A stretch of DNA of 8,818 bases from Paracoccaceae bacterium (GTDB taxonomy: Bacteria > Pseudomonadota > Alphaproteobacteria > Rhodobacterales > Rhodobacteraceae). Below the pieces are notes generated by a model, which saw only the letters and a program-made list of their open reading frames with translations, had not been told where the DNA came from and searched no databases. The translations under genes and the position numbers were made by a program. Position 1 is the first letter of the stretch, and every line of letters starts with the position of its first letter. The stretch is taken from contig SKOX01000347.1 of NCBI GenBank assembly GCA_007119835.1, positions 1 to 8,818 on the forward strand, in the 5' to 3' direction. This document shows positions 1 to 5,885 of the stretch, one piece after another.

Positions 1-83
1 AGCCGCGCGCCGCCAAGCCCCTTCCAGCCGCGCGCCCTGCCAGCGCCCCCTCCAGCCGCGCGCGCCGCCTCCAGCCGCACGCC
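1..83. repeat. Degenerate direct repeats upstream of the ABC-F gene
   Basis: The 11-base motif AGCCGCGCGCC is present at 1-11 and 26-36. One-mismatch versions lie at 54-64 and 73-83. The copies start 25, 28 and 19 bases apart, and the last three are each preceded by CC. The stretch is almost pure G+C with no recognisable gene product. It may be the end of an upstream gene or spacer DNA expanded by slippage. The window edge cuts it, so the true copy number is unknown. Confidence 0.5.
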
Positions 84-91
84 GGCGTGCG

Positions 92-120
92 TTGACACCC
101 CGGCCTCCCCGCGCCACACC
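92..120 (+). promoter_or_regulatory. Candidate promoter for the ABC-F gene
   Basis: A perfect TTGACA -35 hexamer sits at 92-97. Seventeen bases on, the -10 position (115-120) reads CACACC, a poor match to TATAAT. Alphaproteobacterial housekeeping promoters often keep the -35 element better than the -10, so this remains possible. If it is used, transcription would start at about 127, directly beside the chosen ATG at 128, giving a leaderless or nearly leaderless message. That would fit the absence of any Shine-Dalgarno sequence before that ATG. Weak evidence overall. Confidence 0.25.
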
Positions 121-127
121 CTCGGCG

Positions 128-2008
128 ATGCTCACGATCCGCAACCTCGGCTTCTCCATGGCCGGCCGGCCGCTCTTCGAGGACGCCTCGGCCGCGATCC
201 CGTCCGGCCACAAGGTCGGCCTCGTCGGGCGCAACGGCACCGGCAAGACCACGCTCTTCCGCCTGATCCGCGGCGAGCTCCAGCCCGACGCCGGCAGCAT
301 CGAGACGCCGAAGCGCGCCCGGATCGGCGGCGTCGACCAGGAGGTGCCGTCGGGCCCGACCTCGCTCCTCGACACCGTGCTCGCCGCCGACACCGAGCGC
401 GCCGCGCTCCTCGCCGAGGCCGAGACCGCCGCCGACCCCCACCGCATCGCCGAGGTCCAGACCCGGCTCGCCGACATCGACGCCCATTCCGCCGAGGCCC
501 GCGCCGCCACCATCCTCTCCGGCCTCGGCTTCGACCACGCGGCCCAGGCCCGCCCGTGCTCGGCCTGGTCGGGCGGCTGGCGGATGCGCGTGGCGCTGGC
601 CGCCGTGCTGTTCTCGGCGCCCGACGTGCTGCTCCTCGACGAGCCGACCAACTACCTCGACCTCGAGGGCACGCTCTGGCTCGAGGCCTTCCTCGCGCGC
701 TACCCCCACACCGTCCTCGTCATCTCCCACGACCGCCAGCTGCTCAACCGCGCGGTCACCGGCATCCTGCACCTCAAGGACCGCAAGCTCACCTACTACC
801 AGGGCGACTACGACACCTTCGACGAGACCCGCCGCGCCCGCCTCGCGGTGGCCGAGGCCGAGGCCAGGAAGCAGGACGCCGCCCGCGCCCACATGCAGGC
901 CTTCGTCGACCGCTTCCGCTACAAGGCCTCGAAGGCCCGCCAGGCCCAGTCCCGCCTCAAGGCGCTGGCGAAACTGAAACCCATCGCCATCGACCGCGAC
1001 GCCGCCGTCACCGGCTTCGCCTTCCCCGACCCCGAGGAGCTGTCGCCGCCGATCCTGACCCTGGAATCCGCCGCCGCCGGCTACGACGGCCAGCCGATCC
1101 TGCGCAACCTCGACCTCCGCATCGACCAGGACGACCGCATCGCGCTGCTCGGCCAGAACGGCGAGGGCAAGTCGACGCTCGCGAAGCTGATCTCCGGCCG
1201 CCTCGCCCCGCTCGCGGGCCGCGTCGTCGCCGCCCCGAAGCTCCGCATCGGCTACTTCGCCCAGCACCAGGTCGACGAGCTCGACCTCGACGCGACCCCG
1301 CTCGCCCACCTCCAGCGCCTCCGCCCCAACGAGGCGCCCGGAAAACTCCGCGCCCGCCTCGCCTCGGGCGGCATCGGCGCCGAGATCGCCACCACCGAGG
1401 TCGCCCGGCTCTCCGGCGGCCAGAAGGCGCGGCTGTCGCTGCTGCTCGCCACCCTCGACGCGCCGCACCTCGTCATCCTCGACGAGCCGACCAACCACCT
1501 CGACATCGAGAGCCGCGAGGCCCTCGTCGCCGCCCTCACCGACTATGCCGGCGCCGTCATCCTGATCAGCCACGACCCCCACCTGATCGAACTCGTCGCC
1601 GACCGCCTCTGGCTCGTCCGCCACGGCCGCGTCACCGCCTGGGAGGACGACCTCGACGCCTACCGCCGCCACCTGCTGTCGGAGCGGGGGGCCGAGCGCG
1701 GCGGCTCGGGCAACGGCCCCGGCAACGGCAGCACCGCCCCCCGCGAGCCCCGCCGCCCGAAGACCGCCCTGCGCGACACTGCCCCCCTCCGCGCCGAGGT
1801 CAGCCGCTGCGAGGCCCGCGTCGCCAAGATCGAGGAGGTCCTCAGGACCGTCGACGCCCAGATCGCCGACCCCGCCCTCTACGACCGCGCGCCGGCGGAG
1901 ATGGAGAAATGGCTGAAGAAACGCGCCGAGCTCGCCGACGGCCTCGCCCGCGCCGAGGCCCTCTGGCTCGAGGCCGTCGAGCGCCTCGAATCCGCCGGCT
2001 CCCGATGA
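128..2008 (+). CDS. ABC-F family ATPase, YheS-type (ribosome-associated)
   Basis: This is a 626-residue soluble protein with two ABC ATPase domains and no membrane segment, the ABC-F pattern. Members act on the ribosome near the E site to modulate translation rather than transport. Domain 1 has Walker A GRNGTGKT (34-41), a SGGWRMR signature (148-154), Walker B LLLDEPTNYLD (168-178) and switch His201. Domain 2 has GQNGEGKS (342-349), LSGGQ (428-432), VILDEPTNHLD (449-459) and His482. A charged linker at about 236-300 matches the tRNA-facing linker of the family. Residues about 552-625 look like a C-terminal coiled coil, after a Gly/Pro-rich spacer. The SGGW form of the first signature is typical of YheS rather than EttA. 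I start at ATG 128 because family members begin with an MLxI-type sequence; an in-frame TTG at 92 would add 12 unconserved residues. No Shine-Dalgarno is visible. The stop overlaps the ATG of a mini-ORF leading to marC. All key ATPase residues are intact. The ribosomal role is inferred from the family. Confidence 0.93.
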   Translation: MLTIRNLGFSMAGRPLFEDASAAIPSGHKVGLVGRNGTGKTTLFRLIRGELQPDAGSIETPKRARIGGVDQEVPSGPTSLLDTVLAADTERAALLAEAETAADPHRIAEVQTRLADIDAHSAEARAATILSGLGFDHAAQARPCSAWSGGWRMRVALAAVLFSAPDVLLLDEPTNYLDLEGTLWLEAFLARYPHTVLVISHDRQLLNRAVTGILHLKDRKLTYYQGDYDTFDETRRARLAVAEAEARKQDAARAHMQAFVDRFRYKASKARQAQSRLKALAKLKPIAIDRDAAVTGFAFPDPEELSPPILTLESAAAGYDGQPILRNLDLRIDQDDRIALLGQNGEGKSTLAKLISGRLAPLAGRVVAAPKLRIGYFAQHQVDELDLDATPLAHLQRLRPNEAPGKLRARLASGGIGAEIATTEVARLSGGQKARLSLLLATLDAPHLVILDEPTNHLDIESREALVAALTDYAGAVILISHDPHLIELVADRLWLVRHGRVTAWEDDLDAYRRHLLSERGAERGGSGNGPGNGSTAPREPRRPKTALRDTAPLRAEVSRCEARVAKIEEVLRTVDAQIADPALYDRAPAEMEKWLKKRAELADGLARAEALWLEAVERLESAGSR

Positions 2009-2037
2009 CCCCCGATGAACCCCCGGTGACCCAATGA
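2005..2037 (+). promoter_or_regulatory. 10-codon mini-ORF bridging the ABC-F gene and marC
   Basis: ATG at 2005 overlaps the ABC-F stop (ATGA, 2005-2008). It opens a frame encoding MTPDEPPVTQ, whose TGA (2035-2037) overlaps the marC ATG (ATGA, 2034-2037). The stretch is built of near-10-base units resembling CCCGATGACC, starting at 2001, 2011, 2021, 2031 and 2040. The mini-ORF starts with the same four residues as MarC (MTPD). It therefore looks like a duplicated marC start, and could pass ribosomes from one gene to the next. No Shine-Dalgarno precedes marC, which fits coupling. Whether it is translated is not known. Confidence 0.4.
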
Positions 2038-2657
2038 CCCCCGATCAGGCCGTCGCGGTCTTCATCGCCCTCTTCGTCACCATCGACCCGATCGGCGTCG
2101 TCCCGCTGTTCATCGCGCTGACCCAGGGCATGACCGCGTCCGAGCGCCGCCGCACCGCGCTCGCCGCCTGCGCCGTCGCCTTCGGCCTCCTGGCCTTCTT
2201 CGGCCTCGCCGGCGAGTTCATCCTCACCAGCGTCGGCATCTCGATGTCGGCCTTCCGCATCGCCGGCGGCCTGCTGCTCTTCCTGATCGCCATCGACATG
2301 CTGTTCGAGAAGCGCACCGAGCGCCGCGGCCGCCAGGCCGAGGACGCCCGCCCCGACCCCACCGTCTTCCCGCTCGCGACGCCGCTGATCGCCGGCCCCG
2401 GCGCGCTGGCCGCCATGGTCCTCTTCGCCGGCCAGCACCCCACGCCCGCGGGCTTCCTGGCGCTGAACGGCATCCTCGCCGCCGTCATGGTCCTCTGCCT
2501 CGCCCTGTTCCTCGCCGGCGGCTTCATCGCCCGCTTCCTCGGCAAGACCGGCGTCACCGTCGTCACCCGCCTCCTTGGCATGCTCCTCGCCGCGCTCGCG
2601 GTCCAGTTCGTCCTCGACGGGCTGGCGGATGTGGGGGTGCTCGGCGGGGGCGGGTGA
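2034..2657 (+). CDS. marC: MarC family integral membrane protein
   Basis: This 207-residue inner-membrane protein has about six hydrophobic segments (roughly 5-27, 44-65, 68-90, 112-134, 143-165 and 176-197). Family hallmarks are visible: DPIG at 18-21 in the first helix and PLATPLIAGPG at 113-123 opening the fourth, with a charged cytoplasmic loop (92-108) between the halves. Length is normal for the family (about 200-220). MarC proteins were once linked to multiple antibiotic resistance, but that link was not upheld; they are now often labelled NAAT or UPF0056 transporters with no firm substrate. The gene lies 25 bases past the ABC-F stop with no Shine-Dalgarno and is probably co-transcribed and translationally coupled. 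The C-terminus ends in a short Gly run. A degraded copy of its 3' end lies about 600 bases downstream. Family assignment is secure, the transported substrate is not. Confidence 0.92.
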   Translation: MTPDQAVAVFIALFVTIDPIGVVPLFIALTQGMTASERRRTALAACAVAFGLLAFFGLAGEFILTSVGISMSAFRIAGGLLLFLIAIDMLFEKRTERRGRQAEDARPDPTVFPLATPLIAGPGALAAMVLFAGQHPTPAGFLALNGILAAVMVLCLALFLAGGFIARFLGKTGVTVVTRLLGMLLAALAVQFVLDGLADVGVLGGGG

Positions 2658-2788
2658 CGATCGCGCTGGCGCACATCCCGCTCGCGCGCCGCTCGACCGA
2701 GACGCCGCGGAGCGTTCCGATGACCAGGCCGCGCGACGGGGGCGGCGCTGGACGCCGGGCAGCGTGCCCTACAAACGTCCGCGTCGCG

Positions 2789-2971
2789 TCACTTTTTCGG
2801 GTTTTCCGTCGCGTCGGACGCCTCGGCCTGCGCGGGCGTCGCCGCGTCGTCCCTTGTCGCAGAACGACGGAACTGCATGCCGCGGCGCTTCGCGTTGCGG
2901 GCAGCCCCGGAAGCGGGCACCGCAAGAAATTCGGCAAGATTGAACTTCGGCTTCATGGAGAACATGGTCAT
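2789..2971 (-). CDS. Hypothetical small basic protein (60 aa)
   Basis: I do not recognise a family. The frame encodes 60 residues beginning MTMFSMKPKFNLAEFL. A short hydrophobic-amphipathic stretch (10-18) is followed by a basic patch, RNAKRRGMQFRR (about 25-36). The tail is rich in Ala, Asp, Thr and Ser and ends in PKK. Support for coding: by hand count about three quarters of third positions are G or C against roughly half of second positions, as in real genes of this genome, and no better frame lies opposite. An AAGG lies 9 bases before the chosen ATG (forward 2981-2984). A GTG at 3013 in the same frame would add 14 residues but has no ribosome site. The stop is flanked by two copies of GACGCGACG. 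It could equally be a chance frame in spacer DNA. Confidence 0.4.
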   Translation of the reverse strand: MTMFSMKPKFNLAEFLAVPASGAARNAKRRGMQFRRSATRDDAATPAQAEASDATENPKK

Positions 2972-3013
2972 CGGGGAATGCCTTATTTTGCGGAGAATGG
3001 GATGGCTCTTCAC

Positions 3014-3052
3014 TCTATATGGGGTCGCAGTCCCGAATTTGTAAGTTGCGCG
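3014..3052 (-). promoter_or_regulatory. AT-rich promoter-like patch before the small basic protein
   Basis: On the minus strand the sequence reads TTACAA, then 17 bases, then CATATA, with TATAGA overlapping two bases later. Each hexamer matches the consensus only in part. The patch stands out because almost everything around it is strongly GC-rich, and it lies 40-80 bases before the candidate start at 2971. Weak call. Confidence 0.2.
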
Positions 3053-3116
3053 TGATCATGCAGGGGCGCTCCCGCCGCGGAGCGGCAACCTCGTGCCGGT
3101 GACGGCGCTCTCCCAC

Positions 3117-3240
3117 GCCGGCGGGTTCAGCGCCCGCTCCCTCGGCAGGACCGTCGTCACCCGCCTCCTCGGCATGCTGCTCGACGCCCTCTCCGTCCAT
3201 TTCGTCCCGGCCTTGGCGCGAGGGTGCGCGGTGCTCGTTG
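3117..3240 (+). pseudogene. Degraded copy of the marC 3' end
   Basis: Bases 3117-3206 align with marC bases 2514-2612 at about 79 of 90 positions by hand count, with one 9-base gap. The gap falls where marC has the near-tandem GGCGTCACC GTCGTCACC, so one unit was probably lost or gained by slippage. The encoded peptides correspond: GGFSARSLGRTVVTRLLGML here against GGFIARFLGKTGVTVVTRLL in MarC. Looser similarity runs on to about 3240, near the equivalent of the marC end. Upstream of 3117 the match fades and no MarC N-terminal helices are found, so it cannot make a working transporter. It lies between two candidate minus-strand genes. It could come from partial duplication of the local gene, or be the relic of a second marC paralogue. 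Confidence 0.75.
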
Positions 3241-3257
3241 CGCGCCGGAGAAGGGCG

Positions 3258-3515
3258 TCAGAGGGTCTGGGCGTTTCGAAGGTGGAAGTGATGGCGATTC
3301 CGCGTTGCGATCAGGATGATGCCGAGGCACGCCAGGGCGTTTCCGAAGAAGATCGCCGCCATGATCAGATCGGCCATGCAGACGATCGCATAGAGGATCG
3401 TTGCGACATGCGACACCAGGCAGAGACCCCACGTCGCGTACGCGATCGCCGACGAATTCGCCGCTCTTTGCCGGAAGGGCTCGATCTCGATGAGGTTGCG
3501 CTGATCCCCGCTCAC
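3258..3515 (-). CDS. Hypothetical small two-helix membrane protein (85 aa)
   Basis: I do not recognise a family. From a GTG at 3515 the frame encodes 85 residues. They comprise a polar N-terminus (about 1-19), two hydrophobic helices (about 21-45 and 47-71) separated by the acidic residue Asp49, and a short basic, His-rich tail beginning TRNRHHFHLRN. Cysteines lie at 32, 46 and 63. By hand count about 82% of third positions are G or C, and the opposite strand translates to the charged, Arg/Asp-rich string expected of a membrane protein's antisense, so this strand is the coding one. The start is uncertain: the GTG at 3515 has only a weak upstream purine run. An in-frame GTG further upstream at about 3569, preceded by GGGAG, would add 18 residues and run close to the divergent gene at 3585. 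It is transcribed away from that gene. A two-helix hairpin inner-membrane protein is likely; function unknown. Confidence 0.6.
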   Translation of the reverse strand: MSGDQRNLIEIEPFRQRAANSSAIAYATWGLCLVSHVATILYAIVCMADLIMAAIFFGNALACLGIILIATRNRHHFHLRNAQTL

Positions 3516-3584
3516 ACGCCATTCTGAGCGCCCGCGGCCCGCCCACGCCGCTGCCCGTTCAACCGCCACGAGGACTCCCGCCCC

Positions 3585-4154
3585 ATGGACCCCGACTCCG
3601 GCGCCCGCATGCTCTACCTGGTCCTGCTCGGGGCCTTCCTGCTCTTCGTGATCCTGCGCGGCGGGCTGGCGTTCGGGCGGGTGATCCGCACCCTGATCAT
3701 CTGGGCGCTGATCATCGCCGGCCTCGCCATGGCCTACACCGTCTTCGTCGAGGAGCGCAGCGACCCGGCCGCCTTCGCCGTCTCGGGCGGCGAGATCGTG
3801 CTCCGCCGCGCGCCCGACGGCCACTTCCACGCCGAGGCCGCGGTCAACGGCACGCCGATCCGCTTCATCGTCGACACCGGCGCCACCGACGTCGTGCTCT
3901 CCCACGCCGACGCCGAGGCCGCCGGCATCGACACCGGGGCGCTGGTCTATCTCGGCCGCGCCCGCACCGCCAACGGCGTCGTCCGCACCGCGCCAGTCCG
4001 CCTCGACACCCTGAGCCTCGCCGGCCGCACCGACACCAACGTCCGCGCCACGGTCAGCGAGGGCGACATGGGCATCTCGCTCCTTGGCATGGCCTGGCTC
4101 GACCGCTTCGAGCGCATTGAGATCGCCGGAGGCGAGATGCGCCTCGTCCCCTGA
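3585..4154 (+). CDS. Membrane-anchored retropepsin-like aspartyl protease (TIGR02281-type)
   Basis: This is a 189-residue protein with two N-terminal hydrophobic segments (about 9-25 and 35-54) followed by a soluble, probably periplasmic, domain. The catalytic triplet of clan AA aspartic proteases is clear: FIVDTGATDVVLS, with Asp97-Thr98-Gly99. A second family landmark, the LLGMAWLDRF segment near 167-176, matches the hydrophobic-Gly flap region that closes the fold. With one DTG per chain it should act as a homodimer, like retroviral proteases. The Caulobacter polarity protease PerP belongs to this broad type, but no substrate can be read from this sequence. The ATG at 3585 is preceded by GAGGA at about 3565-3569. 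It is divergent from the small membrane protein gene, and the next gene, psd, is 171 bases downstream, so it is probably transcribed on its own. Domain call is confident; active proteolysis is inferred from intact DTG residues. Confidence 0.88.
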   Translation: MDPDSGARMLYLVLLGAFLLFVILRGGLAFGRVIRTLIIWALIIAGLAMAYTVFVEERSDPAAFAVSGGEIVLRRAPDGHFHAEAAVNGTPIRFIVDTGATDVVLSHADAEAAGIDTGALVYLGRARTANGVVRTAPVRLDTLSLAGRTDTNVRATVSEGDMGISLLGMAWLDRFERIEIAGGEMRLVP

Positions 4155-4184
4155 CGCCGCCCGGGCGCCCGCCGACGATTGCCC

Positions 4185-4232
4185 TACGGAATCCATACGC
4201 AATCCATACGTTTTGCATACGGAAGTTTCCGT
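4185..4232. promoter_or_regulatory. Phased TACG array and palindrome upstream of psd
   Basis: TACG occurs at 4185, 4196, 4207 and 4218, exactly 11 bases apart. The units read TACGGAATCCA, TACGCAATCCA, TACGTTTTGCA and TACGGAAGTTT; the first two differ at one base. The last unit overlaps a perfect inverted repeat, ACGGAA-GT-TTCCGT (4219-4232). The block is AT-richer than its flanks and lies about 95-140 bases before the psd start. One-helical-turn spacing puts every copy on the same DNA face, as for a cooperatively bound regulator. No known operator is recognised, so operator function is an inference. Confidence 0.45.
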
Positions 4233-4267
4233 GGCTTCCCGCCTCCCGCCGCCCCTCGCGTGCCGCG

Positions 4268-4295
4268 TTGCACTCGGACGAGATTCCGCTAAGAC
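4268..4295 (+). promoter_or_regulatory. Candidate psd operon promoter
   Basis: TTGCAC (4268-4273) and TAAGAC (4290-4295) are 16 bases apart and end 30 bases before the psd ATG. Both hexamers match the housekeeping consensus only partly. The location, between the phased array and the first gene of the phospholipid operon, is the main support. Confidence 0.2.
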
Positions 4296-4325
4296 GAGGC
4301 CCGACCGCGCCGCCCCCGGAGCCCG

Positions 4326-5024
4326 ATGTCCATCAGTATCGCCTCGACCGTCATCAAGCCCATCCACCGCGAGGGCTACCGCTTCATCGGCATCTTCGCC
4401 GCCGTGACGGTCGTGCTTTTCCTGCTGTTCCGCCCCCTCGGCTGGATCGGCCTCGGGCTAACCGTCTGGTGCTACTACTTCTTTCGCGACCCCGACCGTG
4501 TCACCCCGACCCGCGCCGGCCTCGTCGTCGCCCCCGCCGACGGCTTCGTGTCGCTGATCGAACCCGCAGTGCCGCCGGCCGAGCTCGACCTCGGGCCGGC
4601 CGCGCGCACCCGCGTCTCGATCTTCATGAACGTCTTCGACTGCCACGTGAACCGCGCCCCCGCCGAGGGCCGCGTCACCCGCGTCGCCTACCGCCCGGGC
4701 AAGTTCCTCAACGCCGCCCTCGACAAGGCCAGCGAAGACAACGAACGCAATGCCTTGGCGATCGAACTTGAAGATGGCCGCAGCCTCGCCGTCGTGCAGA
4801 TTGCGGGCCTCGTCGCCCGCCGCATCGTCTGCGACGTGCGCGAGGGCGACAGCCTCCTGACCGGCCAGCGCTTCGGGATGATCCGCTTCGGCTCGCGCCT
4901 CGACGTCTACCTGCCCGACGGCGTCGCGCCGCTCGTGGCCGTGGGGCAGTACACCACAGCCGGCGAAACCGTCGTCGCCGACCTCGCCTCCGACGAGCCG
5001 CGCCGCGAAGGCGCGATCCGCTAG
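4326..5024 (+). CDS. psd: Phosphatidylserine decarboxylase proenzyme
   Basis: Converts phosphatidylserine to phosphatidylethanolamine at the inner membrane. The proenzyme cleaves itself at a Gly-Ser bond; the Ser becomes the pyruvoyl cofactor at the head of the small alpha chain. Here that site is [10 protein letters not shown], with Gly189-Ser190, leaving a 43-residue alpha chain. Other family features are a hydrophobic stretch at 21-50, the YYFFRDPDR segment (50-58), VAPADGFV (68-75), and the [12 protein letters not shown] block (101-112) with the conserved His107. At 232 residues it is the shorter form common in alphaproteobacteria and archaea, not the longer (about 320) E. coli form. The ATG at 4326 gives the normal N-terminus; no strong Shine-Dalgarno is seen. 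The gene ends 5 bases before pssA, whose product makes its substrate. All residues needed for self-cleavage that I can identify are present. Confidence 0.96.
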   Translation: MSISIASTVIKPIHREGYRFIGIFAAVTVVLFLLFRPLGWIGLGLTVWCYYFFRDPDRVTPTRAGLVVAPADGFVSLIEPAVPPAELDLGPAARTRVSIFMNVFDCHVNRAPAEGRVTRVAYRPGKFLNAALDKASEDNERNALAIELEDGRSLAVVQIAGLVARRIVCDVREGDSLLTGQRFGMIRFGSRLDVYLPDGVAPLVAVGQYTTAGETVVADLASDEPRREGAIR

Positions 5025-5029
5025 AGCCC

Positions 5030-5869
5030 ATGCCCGACAGCGATCCCCGCCGAGACCCGCCTGCCGAGCCGCCCCCCGTCGTCCGGTCGCGCCATCTCGA
5101 GGCGCAGCGCCGCGACGCCGAGGAGGCGCCGATCCTCGGAAGCCCCCGCCGCGGCAGCCTGCCGTTCCTGCACCTCCTGCCGAACCTCGTCACCATCCTC
5201 GGGCTCTGCGCCGGCCTGACCGCGATCCGCTTCGCCTTCGACGGCCGCTTCGAGGTCGCGGCGCTGCTGATCATCTTCGCCGCGGTGATCGACGGCCTCG
5301 ACGGGCTGCTTGCCCGCAAGCTGAAGGCGCAGAGCTCGTTCGGGGCAGAGCTCGACTCGCTGTCGGACTTCCTCTCCTTCGGCGTCGCGCCCGCGCTCGT
5401 CGTGTTCTTCTTCGCGCTGACGGACGCACCGGGCTTCGGCTGGATCTTCGCGCTGATCTTCACGATCTGCTGCTGCCTCAGGCTCGCGCGCTTCAACGTC
5501 ACCCGCGACGCGCCGCCGCCGCCCGGCCGCGCGCACTTCACCGGCGTGCCGGCGCCGGCGGGCGCGCTGCTCGCGATGCTGCCGCTCTACGTCGCGCTCG
5601 GGGGCATTGTGAACGCCGCCGCCGCGCCGCTGCTCGTGGCGCTCTATCTCGGCGCCGTCGGCTGCCTCATGGTTAGCCGCATCCCGACGCTCTCGCCCAA
5701 GGGCATCCGCATCTCGCGCGATCACGTCCCCTTCGTGCTGGTCGCGACCGCCGGCGCGGTGGGCATGATGTTCACCCGCTTCTGGCTGCTGATGGTGCTC
5801 CTCGTCGTCGCCTACATCTTCGCCGTCGGCTACGGCCTCGTCACCGCGCGGCGCCGGCCAACCTTCTAG
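5030..5869 (+). CDS. pssA: CDP-diacylglycerol--serine O-phosphatidyltransferase
   Basis: Makes phosphatidylserine from CDP-diacylglycerol and L-serine, releasing CMP, within the membrane. The CDP-alcohol phosphotransferase motif D-G-x2-A-R-x8-G-x3-D-x3-D is complete: Asp91-Gly92, Ala95-Arg96, Gly105, Asp109, Asp113, with a further Asp at 88. About seven hydrophobic segments follow a polar N-terminal tail of some 45 residues rich in Pro, Arg and Asp. An amphipathic stretch, CCCLRLARFNVTRD (147-160), matches the family. This is the membrane-embedded type, not the peripheral phospholipase-D-like E. coli enzyme. The 279-residue length is normal. The start at 5030 follows the psd stop by 5 bases and has only weak ribosome-site character, so coupling to psd translation is likely. 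Product feeds psd directly. Confidence 0.95.
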   Translation: MPDSDPRRDPPAEPPPVVRSRHLEAQRRDAEEAPILGSPRRGSLPFLHLLPNLVTILGLCAGLTAIRFAFDGRFEVAALLIIFAAVIDGLDGLLARKLKAQSSFGAELDSLSDFLSFGVAPALVVFFFALTDAPGFGWIFALIFTICCCLRLARFNVTRDAPPPPGRAHFTGVPAPAGALLAMLPLYVALGGIVNAAAAPLLVALYLGAVGCLMVSRIPTLSPKGIRISRDHVPFVLVATAGAVGMMFTRFWLLMVLLVVAYIFAVGYGLVTARRRPTF

Positions 5870-5875
5870 ATCGCT

Positions 5876-5883
5876 GGGGAGGA
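5876..5883 (+). promoter_or_regulatory. Strong ribosome binding site for the methyltransferase
   Basis: GGGGAGGA ends 2 bases before the ATG at 5886, with the GGAGG core 3 bases away. It is the strongest Shine-Dalgarno in this operon; psd and pssA have weak ones. The methyltransferase may therefore be translated independently of the upstream genes. Its spacing is tighter than the usual 5-9 bases. Confidence 0.6.
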
Positions 5884-5885
5884 CC

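Larger units (their letters stand above)
2658..3584. other. Gene-poor region of mixed composition
   Basis: This 927-base stretch separates marC from the aspartyl protease-like gene and contains no gene of known family. It holds two candidate short minus-strand genes (2789-2971 and 3258-3515) and a decayed plus-strand marC fragment (3117-3240), listed separately. Bases 2658-2788 show nothing I can name. Bases 2930-3060 are clearly more AT-rich than their surroundings, as a promoter region would be. A 6-base stem, CGCTCC/GGAGCG, with a 6-base loop lies at 3067-3084, of unknown role. The mixture suggests past rearrangement. Confidence 0.5.

Noticed and set aside
556..2037. Long Arg/Pro-rich plus-strand frame inside the ABC-F gene
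   Set aside because: It is an out-of-frame shadow in very GC-rich DNA; the overlapping frame has intact ABC ATPase motifs. Only its last 11 codons are of interest, as the mini-ORF.
3067..3084. Stem CGCTCC/GGAGCG as a terminator
   Set aside because: It is only 6 base pairs with no T-run on either strand, and such stems arise easily by chance in GC-rich sequence.
3093..3527. Plus-strand frame of 144 residues starting at the marC fragment
   Set aside because: Its first third is the decayed marC piece and the rest is charged antisense of the minus-strand membrane protein, so it is not a plausible intact gene.
3516..4367. Upstream extension of the minus-strand membrane protein frame to 4367
   Set aside because: This part is antisense to the protease-like gene and to the psd start and has Gly/Ala/Asp-rich shadow composition. 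Only the segment up to about 3515 (or about 3569) has coding character.
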